A DNA stretch of 64,000 nucleotides from Helianthus annuus. Lineage: Eukaryota > Streptophyta > Magnoliopsida > Asterales > Asteraceae. This document shows positions 30,978-44,600 of this stretch, one piece after another. A model generated the notes under the pieces. It was not told the origin of the DNA, did no database searches, and was given only the letters and a program-made list of their open reading frames with translations. Positions within the stretch are counted from its first letter, which is position 1; each line of letters starts with the position of its first letter. A program made the position numbers and the translations under genes. The stretch is from positions 14,208,066 through 14,272,065 of the forward strand of contig NC_035436.2 of assembly GCF_002127325.2 (NCBI RefSeq), written 5' to 3'.

Positions 30978-33900
30978 ATGTATCAAAATATGAATCCGAG
31001 TTGGTGGGGAACTTCGGCTCCAGATAGTGGAAAGTACACAAATACAAGTTTATCTCCCTCATGAGCCGAATCTCCGGTGTCGACATCTTCACAGGCTAAT
31101 GCAATATCAACCGGTCAATGGGCATTCGTATCGAATCAAACTCCGAGCATTCAAAGTATTCTATTAAGCGAAAGCGAAACCGGAAGTTTGAATCGACCTC
31201 CAAAGCTGATGCTCTTAAACGAATATCCGGGTTGGGTTGATAGATTTCGTACATACGTTCTTGGTCAAAATACCGAACTGTGGATACGTTTCACTACAGA
31301 TTTCGATCAAGCTATAGAGGTTGCTGCTTCATCTACTGCTACGTTTGCCGATCTCCCTGAAGATCAAAAGAAAACGTATGATCTGGAAAAGAATGCATAC
31401 GCCATTCTCACTCAGGCGTTAAGCAAGGATATTTACCACCAGTTTGTCAGTTTCAAGACAACGAAGAAACTGTGGGACGCGTTGAAGACCAGAGGGGTAG
31501 GGAATGAAGCAACACGTCAATTGCGTCATGATCTTCTCAAGAAAGAATTCGATGGCTTCACGTGTATGGATAAGGAGTCGTTGGGAGATATGACAAGCCG
31601 GTTTTATCACTTGCTTACAGAGTTGGGCAATTTTGGAGTAGTAACAATACAACAGAGGTGGTGAAGAAGTTTGCTGATGCGTTGCCTCCCCAATGGAATA
31701 GTTTCTTGGAAATTTTGAAGTATAACGGGGTTTTGGGTACTACAAACATCAACGAATTCGTGCAGCTCTTAGAGAACAAGGATCAGGAGGAAACCTTAAA
31801 AGCAAAAAGAGTTCCAGTGCCACAAAATCCTGAAATGTATTATGGAACTCCAAGTACCTCTTCTGCAAAATCCATTGTACCATGCAATCCTGAGATGTAC
31901 TATGGAACTTCTGGTACTTCTTCTGCAAGACCCGGTTCACATGCTCCACTTCAAACGGCGTTTGTCACAAGCACTGATATGTATGGCAATCAGATACAAG
32001 TCCCTGTTAAGTCAGCTCCCACCACAGACATGTATGGAAATCCACTACAACCACCCCCTTCTGCTCAAGCATGTTATGGAGGTACATCATCTGCTGGTCA
32101 ACAATCAAAGCCAAATACAGTACGGCTCGACACTTCAAGCTTTTCAAAAGTAAGTGTGGAAGTAGAAAAGGAACACATGGAGCTGCTTAACACTTTAGTG
32201 AGTGCGTACTGTGGGTTAGTGGAAGGTCAGATTGGCAACATTAATCTGACACAAGAAGACTATCAGCAGACCGATAAGGAGGAGATGGAGATGATGGACA
32301 TCAAGTGGGCCTCCGCCAGTGCTGTTAGGCGAGCAAAGGATTTCATGGAGAGAACGAGCATAACCAGCTTGGAAAGCAAGAAAGACACCAAGTATGGGTT
32401 CGATAAACAAGCTGTTAAGTGCTTTAATTGTGGTGAACGTGGTCATTTCAAACGTGAATGTACGAGGCCATCTCAACATGGGAACCAGAATCCTTTCAGA
32501 GGTCAAGGCAACAGGGCAAATCAAAATCAAGTGAGGAACAACGAGCGCACATTGGTACCTGTTAACAACCAGAGTCAAGGAGGACCATCAAATGCCAACC
32601 AGGCACTTGTGGTTCAAGTAGATGAAGGTTGTGACTGGTCAATTCAGTTAAGTGGTGATGCTACAGATGGAACAACATGTTTTGCTGATGTTGTTAAGGA
32701 TTTAGTTCACACCAGTGGTGGAGAATCTTCCGCCAATGGTGGTGAATCTTCTGAGGATGAAGACTCTTCAGGTTACAGCAGGAGTTCAGATGAAGAATCC
32801 TCAAGTTCAGGCGATGATCATGTGGGTGAGACATCAAGTGCGTCAGTTGATGCAGATATTGATGAGCTTTTGGAGGAAGCTGCAGCAGGAACTGATAGAA
32901 GATCTATTTTGGTGGATCAAGCTGCTTATTCTTCGTCTTCTCTCCACTCATCCTTTATGGCTAATGTCGACAGTTCATCAAGTCAGGTATGTGTCGATGA
33001 ACCCACTGCTGTTATTTGTGATAATTGTGATAGTTTGACTGAACAATGTGCTGATTTAGAGGTAAACATGTCTGAGTTGCAAGACAAACATGATGCTTTA
33101 CAAGCTAGTTTGTTTGACTTGCAAGACAAACATGTTTCTTTGAATGCCGAGTGGTGTGAGTTGCAAAGCAAACATGAGGCCTTGCAAGAAAAATATGATG
33201 TGACATTTATCCACAACCAGAAGTTGACCGTGGATCTTTCCAAATGCACTGAAGCCAACATGTTTTACGAAAACCATGAAAAAGAGTTTAAATCGGCAAT
33301 TGAGAAATTAAAGAAAGATAAAACCGAGTTAACAAAAATGGTTTCCAGAAAACAAACTGACATTAATTTGTATATATCTCGCCTTGAGATAATGCAAAAG
33401 GAGATGGCTTGTGTCAAAACAGAAAGTGAGGCGATCCAACGTAATCTAGACAGTTATTTGAGCTCTAGCTATGTGTTGGATCACATCATTGACGTTCAGA
33501 AAGAAAACGGGATGTCACATGCATAGGCTATAAGAAATGTCCACCACCTGCGAGACACAATTATGATGCGATGCCTGACGAGGAAGATAGAACGTTCTTT
33601 GAACCATTTGTCCCTCTAGATGTTAAAGAATTTGCAACAGGGCTTGGATATAAGAAAGAAATATCATCAGATTCAGATGTATCAGCAGATACGTGTGTGT
33701 CTTCTGCTGAACTGAATCAAGATCCTCCAGTCATTATTGAGGATGTTGATTCTTCTGATGATGAATCTGATGATGCTATCCTAGCAAAGTCTAATGCGGT
33801 AATCAAAGATGAGGACATACCTCTTGAGAATTACATTCTATGTGATCCTCCTGCAAAAACCGCTAAGACTGTTGCGATTGAGTCCTCTTCTAAAAAAGAG

Positions 33901-34861
33901 TCGGAGAGTGTGAATTTGCTGTACACTCTGGTTGGTGATGATAAAATTTACTCAGACAAAGATTTTCCTATTAAGAATGTTAATCAATCTTTAATAAGTA
34001 AAGTCTTTGAAAATTCGACAAGTAAGTTTTTGGGAAAGACAGGATCACGTGTTACAGTTACACAATGTCCTCCTATTCCAAAGGCCGAAGTTCGAAAACA
34101 ATTTGGCAATAAGAAATTACCAACAATACCAAAACAGAAAAATTACACCAATCAAAAAGGAAAATCGCCGGCTCCAGCACAAAAGAAGCCGAATCAAAAG
34201 AAGAACAAAAATGTAAACTTTGTGAAATCTAAGGGAACGGACAAAATTGAAACGTTTGAAAACAAATCTAACTTAGATTTTGTTAAGAAAGCAACTGTTC
34301 AGAAAAAGAAATGAACCAAGCAGTTTAAAACCTAGTACCTCGGGATCACAAAGTTCATCATCACCGGCAAGACGATCACATGATACTTCGGGGTTTGTTG
34401 AATGAAGATCATGTTTTGAATGCGGTACAATTGGACACATAATTCGAAATTTTCCATATCTTCGTAAGTTGAAAGCAAAGGTTGATGCTCCCCATGAACA
34501 CAATCACCAAAGGCGATCTGTTTCTGTAAAACAAGATCCCCGACTTGCAAGAGAAAGAGAAAAGAAACAGAAACGTCAACAAGTCAAGGTGATTGAAAAG
34601 GCACTTAAAACTGATGTGGTTCAAAAACAATCTGTTTCGGTTAAACCAGAAAATTCAAAATTTTCAAAAATTTCAAACAATCACGAAGTTAAATTGTCAA
34701 ACAATCAAACTGGTAAAACTCAACAGACATGGAAACCTAAATTGACCACAAGTTCAGAGGGACCATCACAATTTCCAAATCATCAAAAGGTGGAAGTTAT
34801 CATTGTAGATGAAAATGGAAGACCCAAGACCACAATGGCTTGGGTCCCCATCTCCAACTAA
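30978..34861 (+). pseudogene. Copia gag and gag-pol linker, broken
   Basis: The probable gag ATG is at 30978 (MYQNMNPSWWG), with an in-frame TGA at 31062-31064. The capsid-like region follows to about 31650, where a frameshift moves translation to the frame of 31658-33526. That part has a CCHC knuckle CFNCGERGHFKREC near 32420-32462, an acidic Ser-rich stretch and a coiled coil with LQDKHDAL-type repeats (about 33050-33450). A second frame break lies near 33520, then an acidic/basic linker (33571-34314) and stops around 34314-34400. A second knuckle (CFECGTIGHIIRN, 34408-34450) has Phe where its last Cys should be. The open part resumes to 34861. In the family gag forms the virus-like particle; this copy cannot. 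Confidence 0.85.
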
Positions 34862-34875
34862 TCAATTGAGTTCAT

Positions 34876-35756
34876 GTGCAGGGTGTTCCAGGAGGAACTA
34901 TCAGTAGTCATTGGATTGTTGATAGTGGGGCATCCAGGCACATGACGGGCGACATGAAGCTTCTCTACGACGTCAAATCTATTAGAGGAGGTTATGTTGC
35001 TTTTGCTGGAGATAAGGGTGGTTATATTACGGGTGAAGGAATGATATCCAACGGGATTGTCAGCTTTGACAAGATCAACTTTGTGCAACAACTTGATCAC
35101 AATCTTCTTAGTGTTTCTCAAATCTGTGACAAGCAGTTCTCAGTACACTTTGATGCTAACGGATGTTATGTGCTGAAACCCGGCTTCAAAATTCCAAAAG
35201 AATGGATTCTCTTGTCTGCTCCAAGTATTAATGATTTGTATGTCCTTGATATGAGCCAAGCTATTACTACGTCTGCACAAGCAACATGTTTCGTTTCCAA
35301 AGCCACAGAAAAAGACTCAAATTCTTGGCACACACGGATGGGTCACATTCACTTACGCAAAATGAATCGTTTGGTATCAAATGAATTGGTGAATGGTGTT
35401 CCTCTCAAAAATTTCCATCTTCAAGACGTTTGTGTTTCGTGCCAGAAGGGAAAACAAACGAAGAAGAAGCACCCTACAAAGAAGATCAACACGGTGGTAG
35501 TTCCTCTTGAGCGTTTGCACATGGATTTGTTCGGTCATGTCAAGCACAAAAGTATTCGGAATGATCAATACTGCCTCGTGATTACTGATGATTATTCAAG
35601 ATTTTCTTGGGTGGCGTTCATGGCACACAAGAGTGAAACCTTTAGTATTATCAAAAACTTAATCATTCAGATTGAGAATTTGTATAAGTTGAAGGTTAGG
35701 CAGATACGTAGCGACAATGGTACTAAATTTAAGAATCATGCCATGGCGGAATTTTT
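34876..35756 (+). pseudogene. Copia pol, 5' part: protease, pre-integrase and half of the integrase core
   Basis: Aspartic protease active site VDSGASRHMTGD, pre-integrase motif WHTRMGHIHLRKMNRL with the zinc-finger pair CVSCQKGK, and integrase catalytic Asp in DLFGHV and SDNGTKFKN. Reading is cut at 35756, just after the MAEFF codons, by the Tekay LTR; the rest of the integrase resumes at 49783 and its duplicates. The cut falls between the second catalytic Asp and the catalytic Glu. Confidence 0.88.
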
Positions 35757-38700
35757 TGTAACACCTCGAAAAATTACGTCCAATAATGTCTTGACACGTG
35801 TCATAAGGTTCCGGTATGTGAAAACATACTTTAGAGGGACTAAAAGTGACAAACAGTGAAAACTATGGAACGTAAGGGTCCAAAGTGTCAACAATGGATA
35901 AATAGACTCTATGATAACCCTACATAATGTTTATAACCTTAAACGGATGGTTCATGGATCATACGACGCGGAAATTGCACCAAAGTGAGGAATTTCAAAC
36001 TATAGGGGCCAAAAGTGTCAACATGTTTAATTTATACCTCTGAGTGAACTTTTGGCAGACCCGAAGCTTTATAATTCTAAAATATACTCACTAGAACATG
36101 TGGTAAAAATTTCATGAAGTTTCGTCAACGTATGAGAAAGTTATGGCCAAAACCGTACTTGAGGGACTAAAAGCGTCAACGTCGAATTTCATGGCTTTTC
36201 GGTTGAGCGCAAAGTTATCCGAGGACATTACCATGTTGGTAAATGTCCCAAGGTTCTTAAAACCAAGTTTGGGGGTTTACGGGTCAAGATAAGCATCAAA
36301 ACATCGCGTACGAAGGTCAGGGGCCATTTCTGCCAATAATGGAAAGTTGCTGAGCTGACCTGGTCCCTTGCGGACCGTAAAGCATGGACCATACGGTTCG
36401 TAAAGCTTGCCCAGATGTGCAGTTTCGCGAATTCAGCTGATTTGGCCCGAATTTTTAGTTGATACCAGCTCATTTCACCTCCTTTTGCTCCAATTAAATC
36501 CCATGCATGCCTAGTGCAACAGTGTGCTACCTCCAACCTCTGAATTCATCTTTAAATCAGATCAAAAGCTCCTTTCTTGGGCATTTGCATTGTGATCAAG
36601 AAGCTCTCAACTCTCAAGAACACTCTCAAGACTTTCTGGAGCAAATCTGAACGACAAGGCCACCTCTAAGTGTTAGCTAAGCCTCAATAGGACCTTTGTA
36701 AGCTTCTATATCAGTCTCTAATTCGTTCTAGCATAGATTAATTGCTAAAAGTCAAACCGTTGTTCTTATTATTTGACTTTCTGATTAAACGAGTTTTACT
36801 CTGTCATTTCTCAAATTGAAACCACATATATGTTGGTATTTATGTGGGAAACAAACCCTCAAAAGGGTATTCTCTGATTCCCACCTTATGCATGCTAATT
36901 GTCGAGTCAAACTTGTTTCTAAAAAGTCAACAGAAGTTGTTTTTGCAAATATAAGCTCAAATGGTAATGTAGAGGACATGCAATCTGTTTGATCATCTTA
37001 AATAACTTATAATACATGTAAGAATATGTTTTATCATAATAAACTCGGCAATCTTTAGTATAAATACGAATCGGAACCGAAAGTCTTGTAAAACGACTTT
37101 TTCGTAGACTATCGATTCGGATTCGTACATGCATGTTTGAGATCTGTAGTAGAGAGTATTTTTGACCATTTTTATTTTGGTTAAACTCTCTGGAATTTTT
37201 ATTGCTTGAGTCTTTACTTAGCCGATTCATTTGCATGTTTCCGATTATGCTTAAAAGTTGACTATTTTGCCCTTTTTGATATAAAAGTGATTTTTGGAAA
37301 AGTGAAAGAGTAGAAATCTTTATTTCTAATATATAAACTTGCACCGAAAATTTGAGACCAGTTGGTGGTCCAGATTTTGAGTTATGGCCGATAGCGTAAA
37401 AATAAAGCTTTATGTTTAATAAACGGCGTATTTCGCGTATAACCTATTTCAGGCCACGTTTTGCTATAAAACTTTTTACCCACTGATGTTATATAATATT
37501 TTGGGATTTTTGATGATTTTTATTTAATTTTTGGCTGATCGTATCTTAGATCGCTTAGTCGATTCGGTTAATGTCGGTTTTGACCGTTTAAGCCATAAAA
37601 TGAGTTTTATACATTCTTTTGACCCGAAACCTTTTTCTACTGATTTTATTTGTTAAATAAATTATTTTAAGTATTCTGGAAATATAAAAATCTCAGTTTT
37701 CTTTTGAAAACCCGGAAACGCCTCTAAATCGTATTTTAAGCGTTTTTAACGCATAGTAAGCGTTATACTTATTTTTAACATATAAGACTTATACCTACTG
37801 ATGTAATTGGCATATTTTCATGTAATAACAGTAAGTGTAAGTATATGAACTCAGAATTCCAGTTTTGGCATTTTTAGCCCTTGTGAAATTACTAAATTGC
37901 CCCTACGGTGCATAGTTTGATTTTAAATGTTAAGTTTGGTATATGGGTCATACCCTACTGTTATAAGATGTTAAATAAAGTGTATTTACTGTATAAACCA
38001 GACCCGAAACTCAGATTTCCGAATTAACTCTTTTATAATCTTTTAAATGACCAAAATGCCCTTCTAAGGCATAAATTGAGTTTTAAATTATTCCGGGCAA
38101 TATAGAACATAACTTACTGATATTATTTCACATTTAAAGCATATTATCTCAGGGAACTTGCATTTGACTCTTTTGGCTACCCGTAACGCCCTTTTTGCGT
38201 TCGGTTCGGTTTACGTAACTAGTTTGCGTAAATTGACCGAAACGGGTCAAACGTTATCATTTTTATCTCAAAATCCAGAATGCATTTAGTATACCCATAT
38301 TATGCAAGTATTCAAACTTGTTGGGTCTAAATCACATTCTATCCGGTCTTTCGCTTAATCGTGCGCTTGTACCGTATCATCTTTAAAACTAACCGGTCAA
38401 AGCTTAGGCTTAAATAAAAGACCCGTTAAGAATCTAATAGGTTATTATAAACCTTTGTTCCAGATTAGGAGGCCCAGTAAAAGCTACCTACACTTATCAT
38501 TTGTGACTTATACTTGCTCAGGTAAATACATTTTGACTTATTTTCCCTATACGGGCTTGGGGTACGGTATTTAAAATACCGCTTGATCGGGCGCACAAGT
38601 CCTGCACCTTATGGGTGTACAGTCTTGAATAGCTTGTGCGACTCGTTTAAACAGTCTTGTCTTACTTTAGGCTTTGGGGGGTTATTGACCGTGTCCCGGA

Positions 38701-39296
38701 TATCCTTGGCATTATCTTACGAGATGGCCACGACCAGAGCACGGGGTGTAGGCGTACACCCGGCGTGTATAACTCTTTAATGTGGTGTGTTATTTAACCT
38801 TCAGCCCGGACAGCAGATCCCGGGCCACCAAAAGTACGGGTACATGTAAATCGTTCACAAGTTTATATTGCATAAATATCCCAAGTTAATAAAAAATATT
38901 TATGCCTTGTGCATTTAAATCAATTTTCAATCATTTTCAAAATGAGTCAGTCGATTTGTATTTACCAGTGTAAACTGACGTATTTTTCCCAAAAGGTTAA
39001 GTGCAGGTACTATACGAAATAGGCTGGCTGTTTCCTAAGAGCGTCCACTATAGTCTCGCAAGCTCGGACGACAAAATATCTGTTGAACAATTTTATCTTA
39101 TTTTTATTTGATCCGCCTGTGGATCCGTTTCAACTACTTATGATGTTTATTATGTCATTTTAATTAAAGTTGAAATGTATCTATTCTGCTTCCGCTGTGC
39201 ATTATTATATTGTGTTGTTTGTCTATGACGATGCCAACTACGTCACTGTACCCCACACCGGGCCCACCGGTGACACGTGGAGGTCGGGGTGTGACA
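35757..39296 (+). repeat. 5' LTR of the Tekay element
   Basis: 3540 bp, TGTAACACCTCG...GGTGTGACA. ORFs inside on both strands recur in every LTR copy and have no domain; I do not regard them as genes. A palindrome CGGTATTTAAAATACCG (38565-38581) includes a TATA-like centre and is a candidate core promoter. Confidence 0.93.
38565..38581 (+). promoter_or_regulatory. Palindromic TATA-like motif in the Tekay LTR
   Basis: CGGTATTTAAAATACCG is an 8-bp inverted repeat around one base, retained in all four LTR copies. Promoter role is inferred only. Confidence 0.3.
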
Positions 39297-39299
39297 GGT

Positions 39300-39311
39300 T
39301 GGTATCAGAGC
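39300..39311 (+). other. Primer binding site of the Tekay element
   Basis: TGGTATCAGAGC three bases after the LTR, initiator-Met tRNA type. Confidence 0.92.
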
Positions 39312-39502
39312 CAATGCTGAGTGAATTAAACACTATCCTAATGTGTTTAATCTCAGTTACACAATTACACATTCCTCGATTTTCGAGTCTAGACAAAGAA
39401 CTTAGGAAATGTTCAACATTTCGTTTAATTTATTTTTATTTATTGTTAGCTTTGTCTTATATATTTTGTTGTGCAACTTGTTTGATTTTTGACAGGATCA
39501 TC

Positions 39503-40783
39503 ATGCCGCCACGTATGCGAGGACGAGGAGGATCTGCCACATCACACGACCACGAGGCAGGACCCTCACACAGGCGAGCTCCATCAGCTTCGCACAACAC
39601 TGCAGCCAATGATCTTTGGAGATCATTCGCCGAGCCAGCCAGGCACTCGGTATCTTTGAGCACTTCGCCATCACTACCCAAATCATTTGGGCCCCACTCG
39701 GAAAATGGGCCCCATGATTCCCATGGATCTTTTATACCTCTTCATCAGTCGCCTCACCAATAGCCAGCACCAGTTTACCAGGGTCTGTATAACCCTGATG
39801 CTTTCTTGGATGAGCCGGTGGGTCATAACCCACTAGGACCAGAAGACCACTTCTCTGGTGGTAACGAGATGGAGGTTGACGAGGACACTGACCCTTCCCT
39901 GCCGCCGTCAGGCACGCCTAACCATCCCATTGAGATATCGGATGGGTCACCATACAGGGGATCACCATTTAATGGTGTCGACAGCTATGAGGAGAGGTTC
40001 AGGCAGCACGATTGGTATTACACCCCCAGCCACCACAACTCTCCGATGCACCAGTCTTACCATGGTTCTCCAGTGCATTCGCAGCACCACTCTCAGCAGC
40101 AGCAGCTTCAGCAGCCACCCTTGCAGCAGGACCTATCCGAGGCCCTCTGGCGCGACGTGATCACTCCGTCGCCACCGCCACCACCAGTTTTGCCTCCTCC
40201 GCCTCAGAGGCCAAGGAGGAACGCGCGTATGTCTACGTGAGGAGGGATTCGCATTGGCACCCCGCCGCACATTGGTAGCAGCCGCTACTCGCCTCTTCAT
40301 GAGGAGTCCGAGATGGGAGAGTCACCGCATCCCGTCTCAGAGGTCACTTCAGCACCGATCCCGCCTCTGCCGCCGCAGAACTTTGGGGAGCCGATTCCGG
40401 CTTACGCTAGCTCAGCGCCGTTCAACCCGTTTGACCAGATATACCCTCAGGGTTATGACTACACAGGAGACCCGTACTGGATAGCGTCCAACTACAGCTC
40501 GCTCCCACCTGATGGTCCATTTGGCGGCACTTGGGCCGCTGGACAGTCTACTTTTGGTTACCCACCGGGTTACCAGCAGCCGCAGCCATCCCAGCCGCAG
40601 CAGTACCAGCCACCACCGCCGGCACCTATGATGTCGCCACCGCAGGTTCAGGAAATCCTGCAAGGAATAAACAATGTGCGACGTGAGTTGCAACATGAGA
40701 TGCGAGCTGATCGCCGACACAACAGTGGCATGTTCAAGAAGATGTTTGATTTGCTCAAGGGTAAGAGTAAGAAGGATCATTGA
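39503..40783 (+). pseudogene. Additional ORF upstream of Tekay gag-pol, Pro/Gln/His-rich, two nonsense codons
   Basis: One frame runs from ATG 39503 (MPPRMRGRGGSA) to the stop at 40781-40783, 427 codons, interrupted by TAG at 39761-39763 and TGA at 40238-40240 with the frame kept. Each stop fits a single C-to-T change (CAG, CGA). The product is low-complexity: a basic RGRGG start, an acidic stretch near 115-140, His/Gln-rich and poly-Pro segments, then a Tyr/Pro/Gln-rich region. It ends in a charged possibly helical C-terminus (QEILQGINNVRRELQHEM and a Lys-rich tail). I recognise no domain. It is separate from gag, which starts at 41675, and has its own ATG just after the PBS region, so it would be the first cistron of the genomic RNA. 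Confidence 0.72.
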
Positions 40784-40810
40784 ATCCTTTGATTGTTATC
40801 TCATTTACTC

Positions 40811-40967
40811 ATGTCCCTGCGTGGACATCTATTCCTGTATTCTACCCCTGCGTGGGTATACTTCTCTTATTCTACCCCTGCGTGGGTATGTTGTTCTGTT
40901 AACCCCTGCGTGGGTTTGTTTTATTTTATTTTGTTGTTGTTGTTATTTGTTTAGCCCCTGCGCGGGC
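40811..40967 (+). repeat. Array of five short hairpins with constant CTGCGY loop
   Basis: Hairpins at 40811-40828, 40843-40858, 40873-40888, 40901-40916 and 40954-40967. Loops are CTGCGT (four) and CTGCGC (one). Stems are ATGTCC/GGACAT, TACCC/GGGTA twice, AACCC/GGGTT and GCCC/GGGC. Stem changes are compensatory while the loop stays fixed, so pairing rather than sequence is conserved. The array lies just after the stop of the upstream ORF. Confidence 0.85.
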
Positions 40968-41674
40968 ATGTTATTCATGTTATTTGAATTAAAGTCCCGT
41001 TTAGGGCAAAAGATGTACTAGTTACTTTATTTAAAAATCTAAAATGGTTAATTTGAATTTCTCATTTTATTTATGCGCATGAATATAATATCAAGATAAA
41101 TGGAAAATATCAATTTTTTATTTGATTTGCCGTTTTGATAAGAATCTTAGTAAGGTAGAACCTAGCTTGAATGTCTTATTAACAGACCTGGCCAATATGG
41201 TAAAACCTGATTGAAAAGATTCAACTCTCTGTTAACATCTGAAAACATGTTAACATTCTTGACTAAGCGTGATTCGAAAAATCACACATGTCACCCTATT
41301 TAATAATTATTTACATATTATATATGTACACAAGTCTGTTTATGACTTGATACCTACGGGTTATGACTATGTCATATAGTGGCAGTTGTGGTTTATGACT
41401 CCCTGCCTAGTAAAGGATTATTTGTTTAATTATACAATTTATAATCCTATAAAAATCTAAATTTATAATTTAGTAAGTTGTCCGAAGTGACTAGGCCTAT
41501 TGTGCCAATATATATATATTTCATTCCATAATATGGTTGCTAATAAAAGCCTTGAATGAAATTGATTTAATTAACTATTATGGTTATTAATACCATGGTT
41601 AATAAATCGTCTAGAACGATAATACTGTTAGGTTTCTAAATAAGACCTTGTCCTTTATTGTAGCTTAAAGCTAC
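40968..41674 (+). other. Spacer before Tekay gag-pol
   Basis: About 700 bp, AT-rich, no ORF of note. Repeated words around AAGACCT, GACTTGATACC and GGTTATTAATACCATGGTT occur. It may contain signals for translating the downstream ORF or an intron acceptor; none is clear. Confidence 0.45.
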
Positions 41675-44600
41675 ATGGCCAAATCGGAGGGAACCAACAG
41701 TCATTCTGGGGAGCACCCAGATAATGCCAGGATTCACGTCACTGGTGAGGAATTGCAAGCGCTAATAGATAATGCTGTTGCCAAAGCCATGGATAGGCAA
41801 TTCAGAGAATCTAGCGGGACTCAGAGTAGGACCCGAACGGTATCGCACGTCAAGCCTAAGACTCATTCAGGGGCTCATAGTAAGCCGCATTCTAAAAAGA
41901 GTGAGCCGAAAAAGGATGAGGAGGATAATCACTCCTCCAACCACAGCAGCATTCCTAAGCAAGAAGTCAAGCTGAAGCAGGATACGCATAGCAAGTCCTG
42001 TACGTACAAATATTTTGTATCTTGCAAACCCAGAGATTTTACTGGGGAAAAAGGAGCAGTGGATTGCATGACATGGCTGGATGAGATGGATACTGTGGTT
42101 GATATCAGCGGGTGTGCTGATAGGGACGTCGTGAAGTACGTGTCCCAGTCGTTCAAGGGAGATGTGTTAGCATGGTGGAAATCACTTCTACAAGCTGCCG
42201 GTAAGGCCGCTCTGTACAGCATGTCATGGGATCAGTTTGTAGCACTGATCAAAGAGAATTTCTGTCCACAGCATGAGGTCGAAAGAATTGAGTCGGATTT
42301 TGTATCCCTAGTGATGAAAAACCTCGATTGTCAAGCGTATCTTACTACGTTCAACACCTTATCTCGTTTAGTGCCGTATCTGGTGACCCCGGAGCCGCGA
42401 AGGATTGCTCGATTTATTGGGGGTCTGGCACCGGAGATAAAGGCAAGCGTCAAGGCTTCAAGGCCTACTACATTTAGATCCGTAGCTGATCTATCCCTCT
42501 CCCTTACTCAAGATGTGGTCAGATTGAGAGCTATGAAGAGCTCAGAGGAGAGCAAAAGGAAACGTGAGGATGACACCTCACGAAGATCTGAGAAACGACA
42601 CAGAGGGAACAACGACCACCGAAAAGGGTCGGGATCTAAGAAAGGAGATCATCAATCGGGTGAGAGACCCAGATGTAAGACCTGCAAGAGACACCATTTT
42701 GGGAGGTGTTGTTTAGAAGCAAAATCCCAGTCTTCCGAGAAGCGATGTGGAATCTGCAAGTCCACAGACCATAAGGCATTAGATTGCAAGAAGATGAAGG
42801 ATGCAACGTGTTTTGGTTGCAACGAGAAAGGGCACATCCGGCCGAATTGCCCAAAGAATGCGAGGAAAGCTGATGAAGGAAAGAAGACTAATGCGAGAGT
42901 CTTCAGAATGGACGCCAAGGAGGCAGTTCTTGACGACAACGTCATTACAGGTACGTTTCTTGTAAATGATGTTTTTGCTAGAGTCTTATTTGATTCAGGA
43001 GCCGATAAGTCGTTCGTAGATGATAAGTTTTGTAAATTGTTAAACCTTCCTGTTAAAACCTTAAGCGTGAAATATGAGGTGGAATTAGCCGATGGAACCA
43101 TAGAAACCGCCTCGACTGTTCTAGATGGATGTGTTATATCCATTAGGAATCATTCTTTCCCGTTATCTTTGCTTCCCTTTAAGCTAGCTGGATTCGACAT
43201 AGTGATAGGCATGGATTGGTTGTCGAGTAACCAAGCCCAGATTCTGTGCAACAGAAAGCAAGTGATAGTGAAGACTCCGTCTGGTGAGTCACTTACTATC
43301 CAGGGAGATACTCAGCATGGATTGCCGGGGCAAGTGTCCATGCTCAAGGCATCCCGATGCATGCAGAAAGGATGTGTCATTTATATGGCACAAGTCACCA
43401 TTGATGAGCCGAAGCCGAAGATTGAAGATATCCCTGTTATTTCGAAATATCCTGAAGTATTCCCTGAAGAACTACCCGGTTTGCCACCAGATAGACAAGT
43501 GGAGTTTCGGATAGACATCATTCCAGGCGCTGCGCCTGTAGCAAGAGCACCATACAGATTGGCACCAACGGAGATGAAGGAGTTGAGGACGCAGTTGGAT
43601 GAACTGCTAGCCAAAGGTTTTATTAGACCTAGCTCGTCTCCTTGGGGAGCGCCAATCTTGTTCGTTAAAAAGAAGGATGGGTCGATGCGTCTGTGCATCG
43701 ATTACCGTGAGCTTAACAAGGTCACTATCAAGAATAGGTATCCGTTACCTAGGATCGACGATCTGTTCGATCAGTTGCAAGGAGCAAGCTATTTCTCCAA
43801 GATTGACCTGAGGTCATGTTATCATCAACTGAAAGTCAAAGGTGAAGATGTGCACAAGACAGCGTTTAGGACTCGTTATGGACATTACGAGTTCCTAGTG
43901 ATGCCTTTTGGACTCACTAACGCACCAGCCGCATTCATGGATCTCATGAATCGTGTCTGCAAGCCCTACCTAGATAAATTCGCCATTGTCTTTATTGACG
44001 ACATCCTTATCTACTCGAAGAGCCAAGCTGACCATGAGAATCACCTTCGTTGTATTCTCAAACTTCTGTATCAGGAGAAACTTTATGCCAAATTTTCGAA
44101 GTGTGAGTTTTGGCTTCGAGAAGTCCAGTTCCTTGGACATGTAGTAAGCGAGCGTGGTATCCAAGTAGATCCCGCTAAAGTAGAAGCAGTCATGAATTGG
44201 CAGGAGCCAAAGACGCCTACAGAGATTCGCAGTTTCCTCGGGTTGGCAGGATATTATAGGCGATTTATCGAGAACTTTTCAAGAATTGCTGCGCCCCTAA
44301 CTTCGTTGACCCGTAAGAAGATTAAGTTTGATTGGGGCCCTAAGCAGCAGGAGTCATTCGATATTTTGAAGAAGAAGCTGAGCAATGCGCCAGTATTGAC
44401 ATTGCCCGATGGCATAGAAGAATTTGTAGTGTATTGTGATGCATCACATACTCGCATGGGCTGTGTACTCATGCAGAAAGGCAAAGTCATTGCCTACGCT
44501 TCTCGACAATTAAAGGTGCACGAAAAGAACTACACCACCCACGATTTGGAATTGGGTGCAGTTGTATTTGCTTTGAAGCTATGGAGACATTACTTGTATG

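Noticed and set aside
36228..37344. Minus-strand ORFs of 64-141 codons inside the Tekay LTR, repeated in all LTR copies
   Set aside because: They recur only because the LTR recurs, lie antisense to the element, and have no recognisable domain.
38583..38780. 65-codon plus-strand ORF in the LTR, conserved in several copies
   Set aside because: LTR sequence; the start and length vary with single-base differences and there is no domain.
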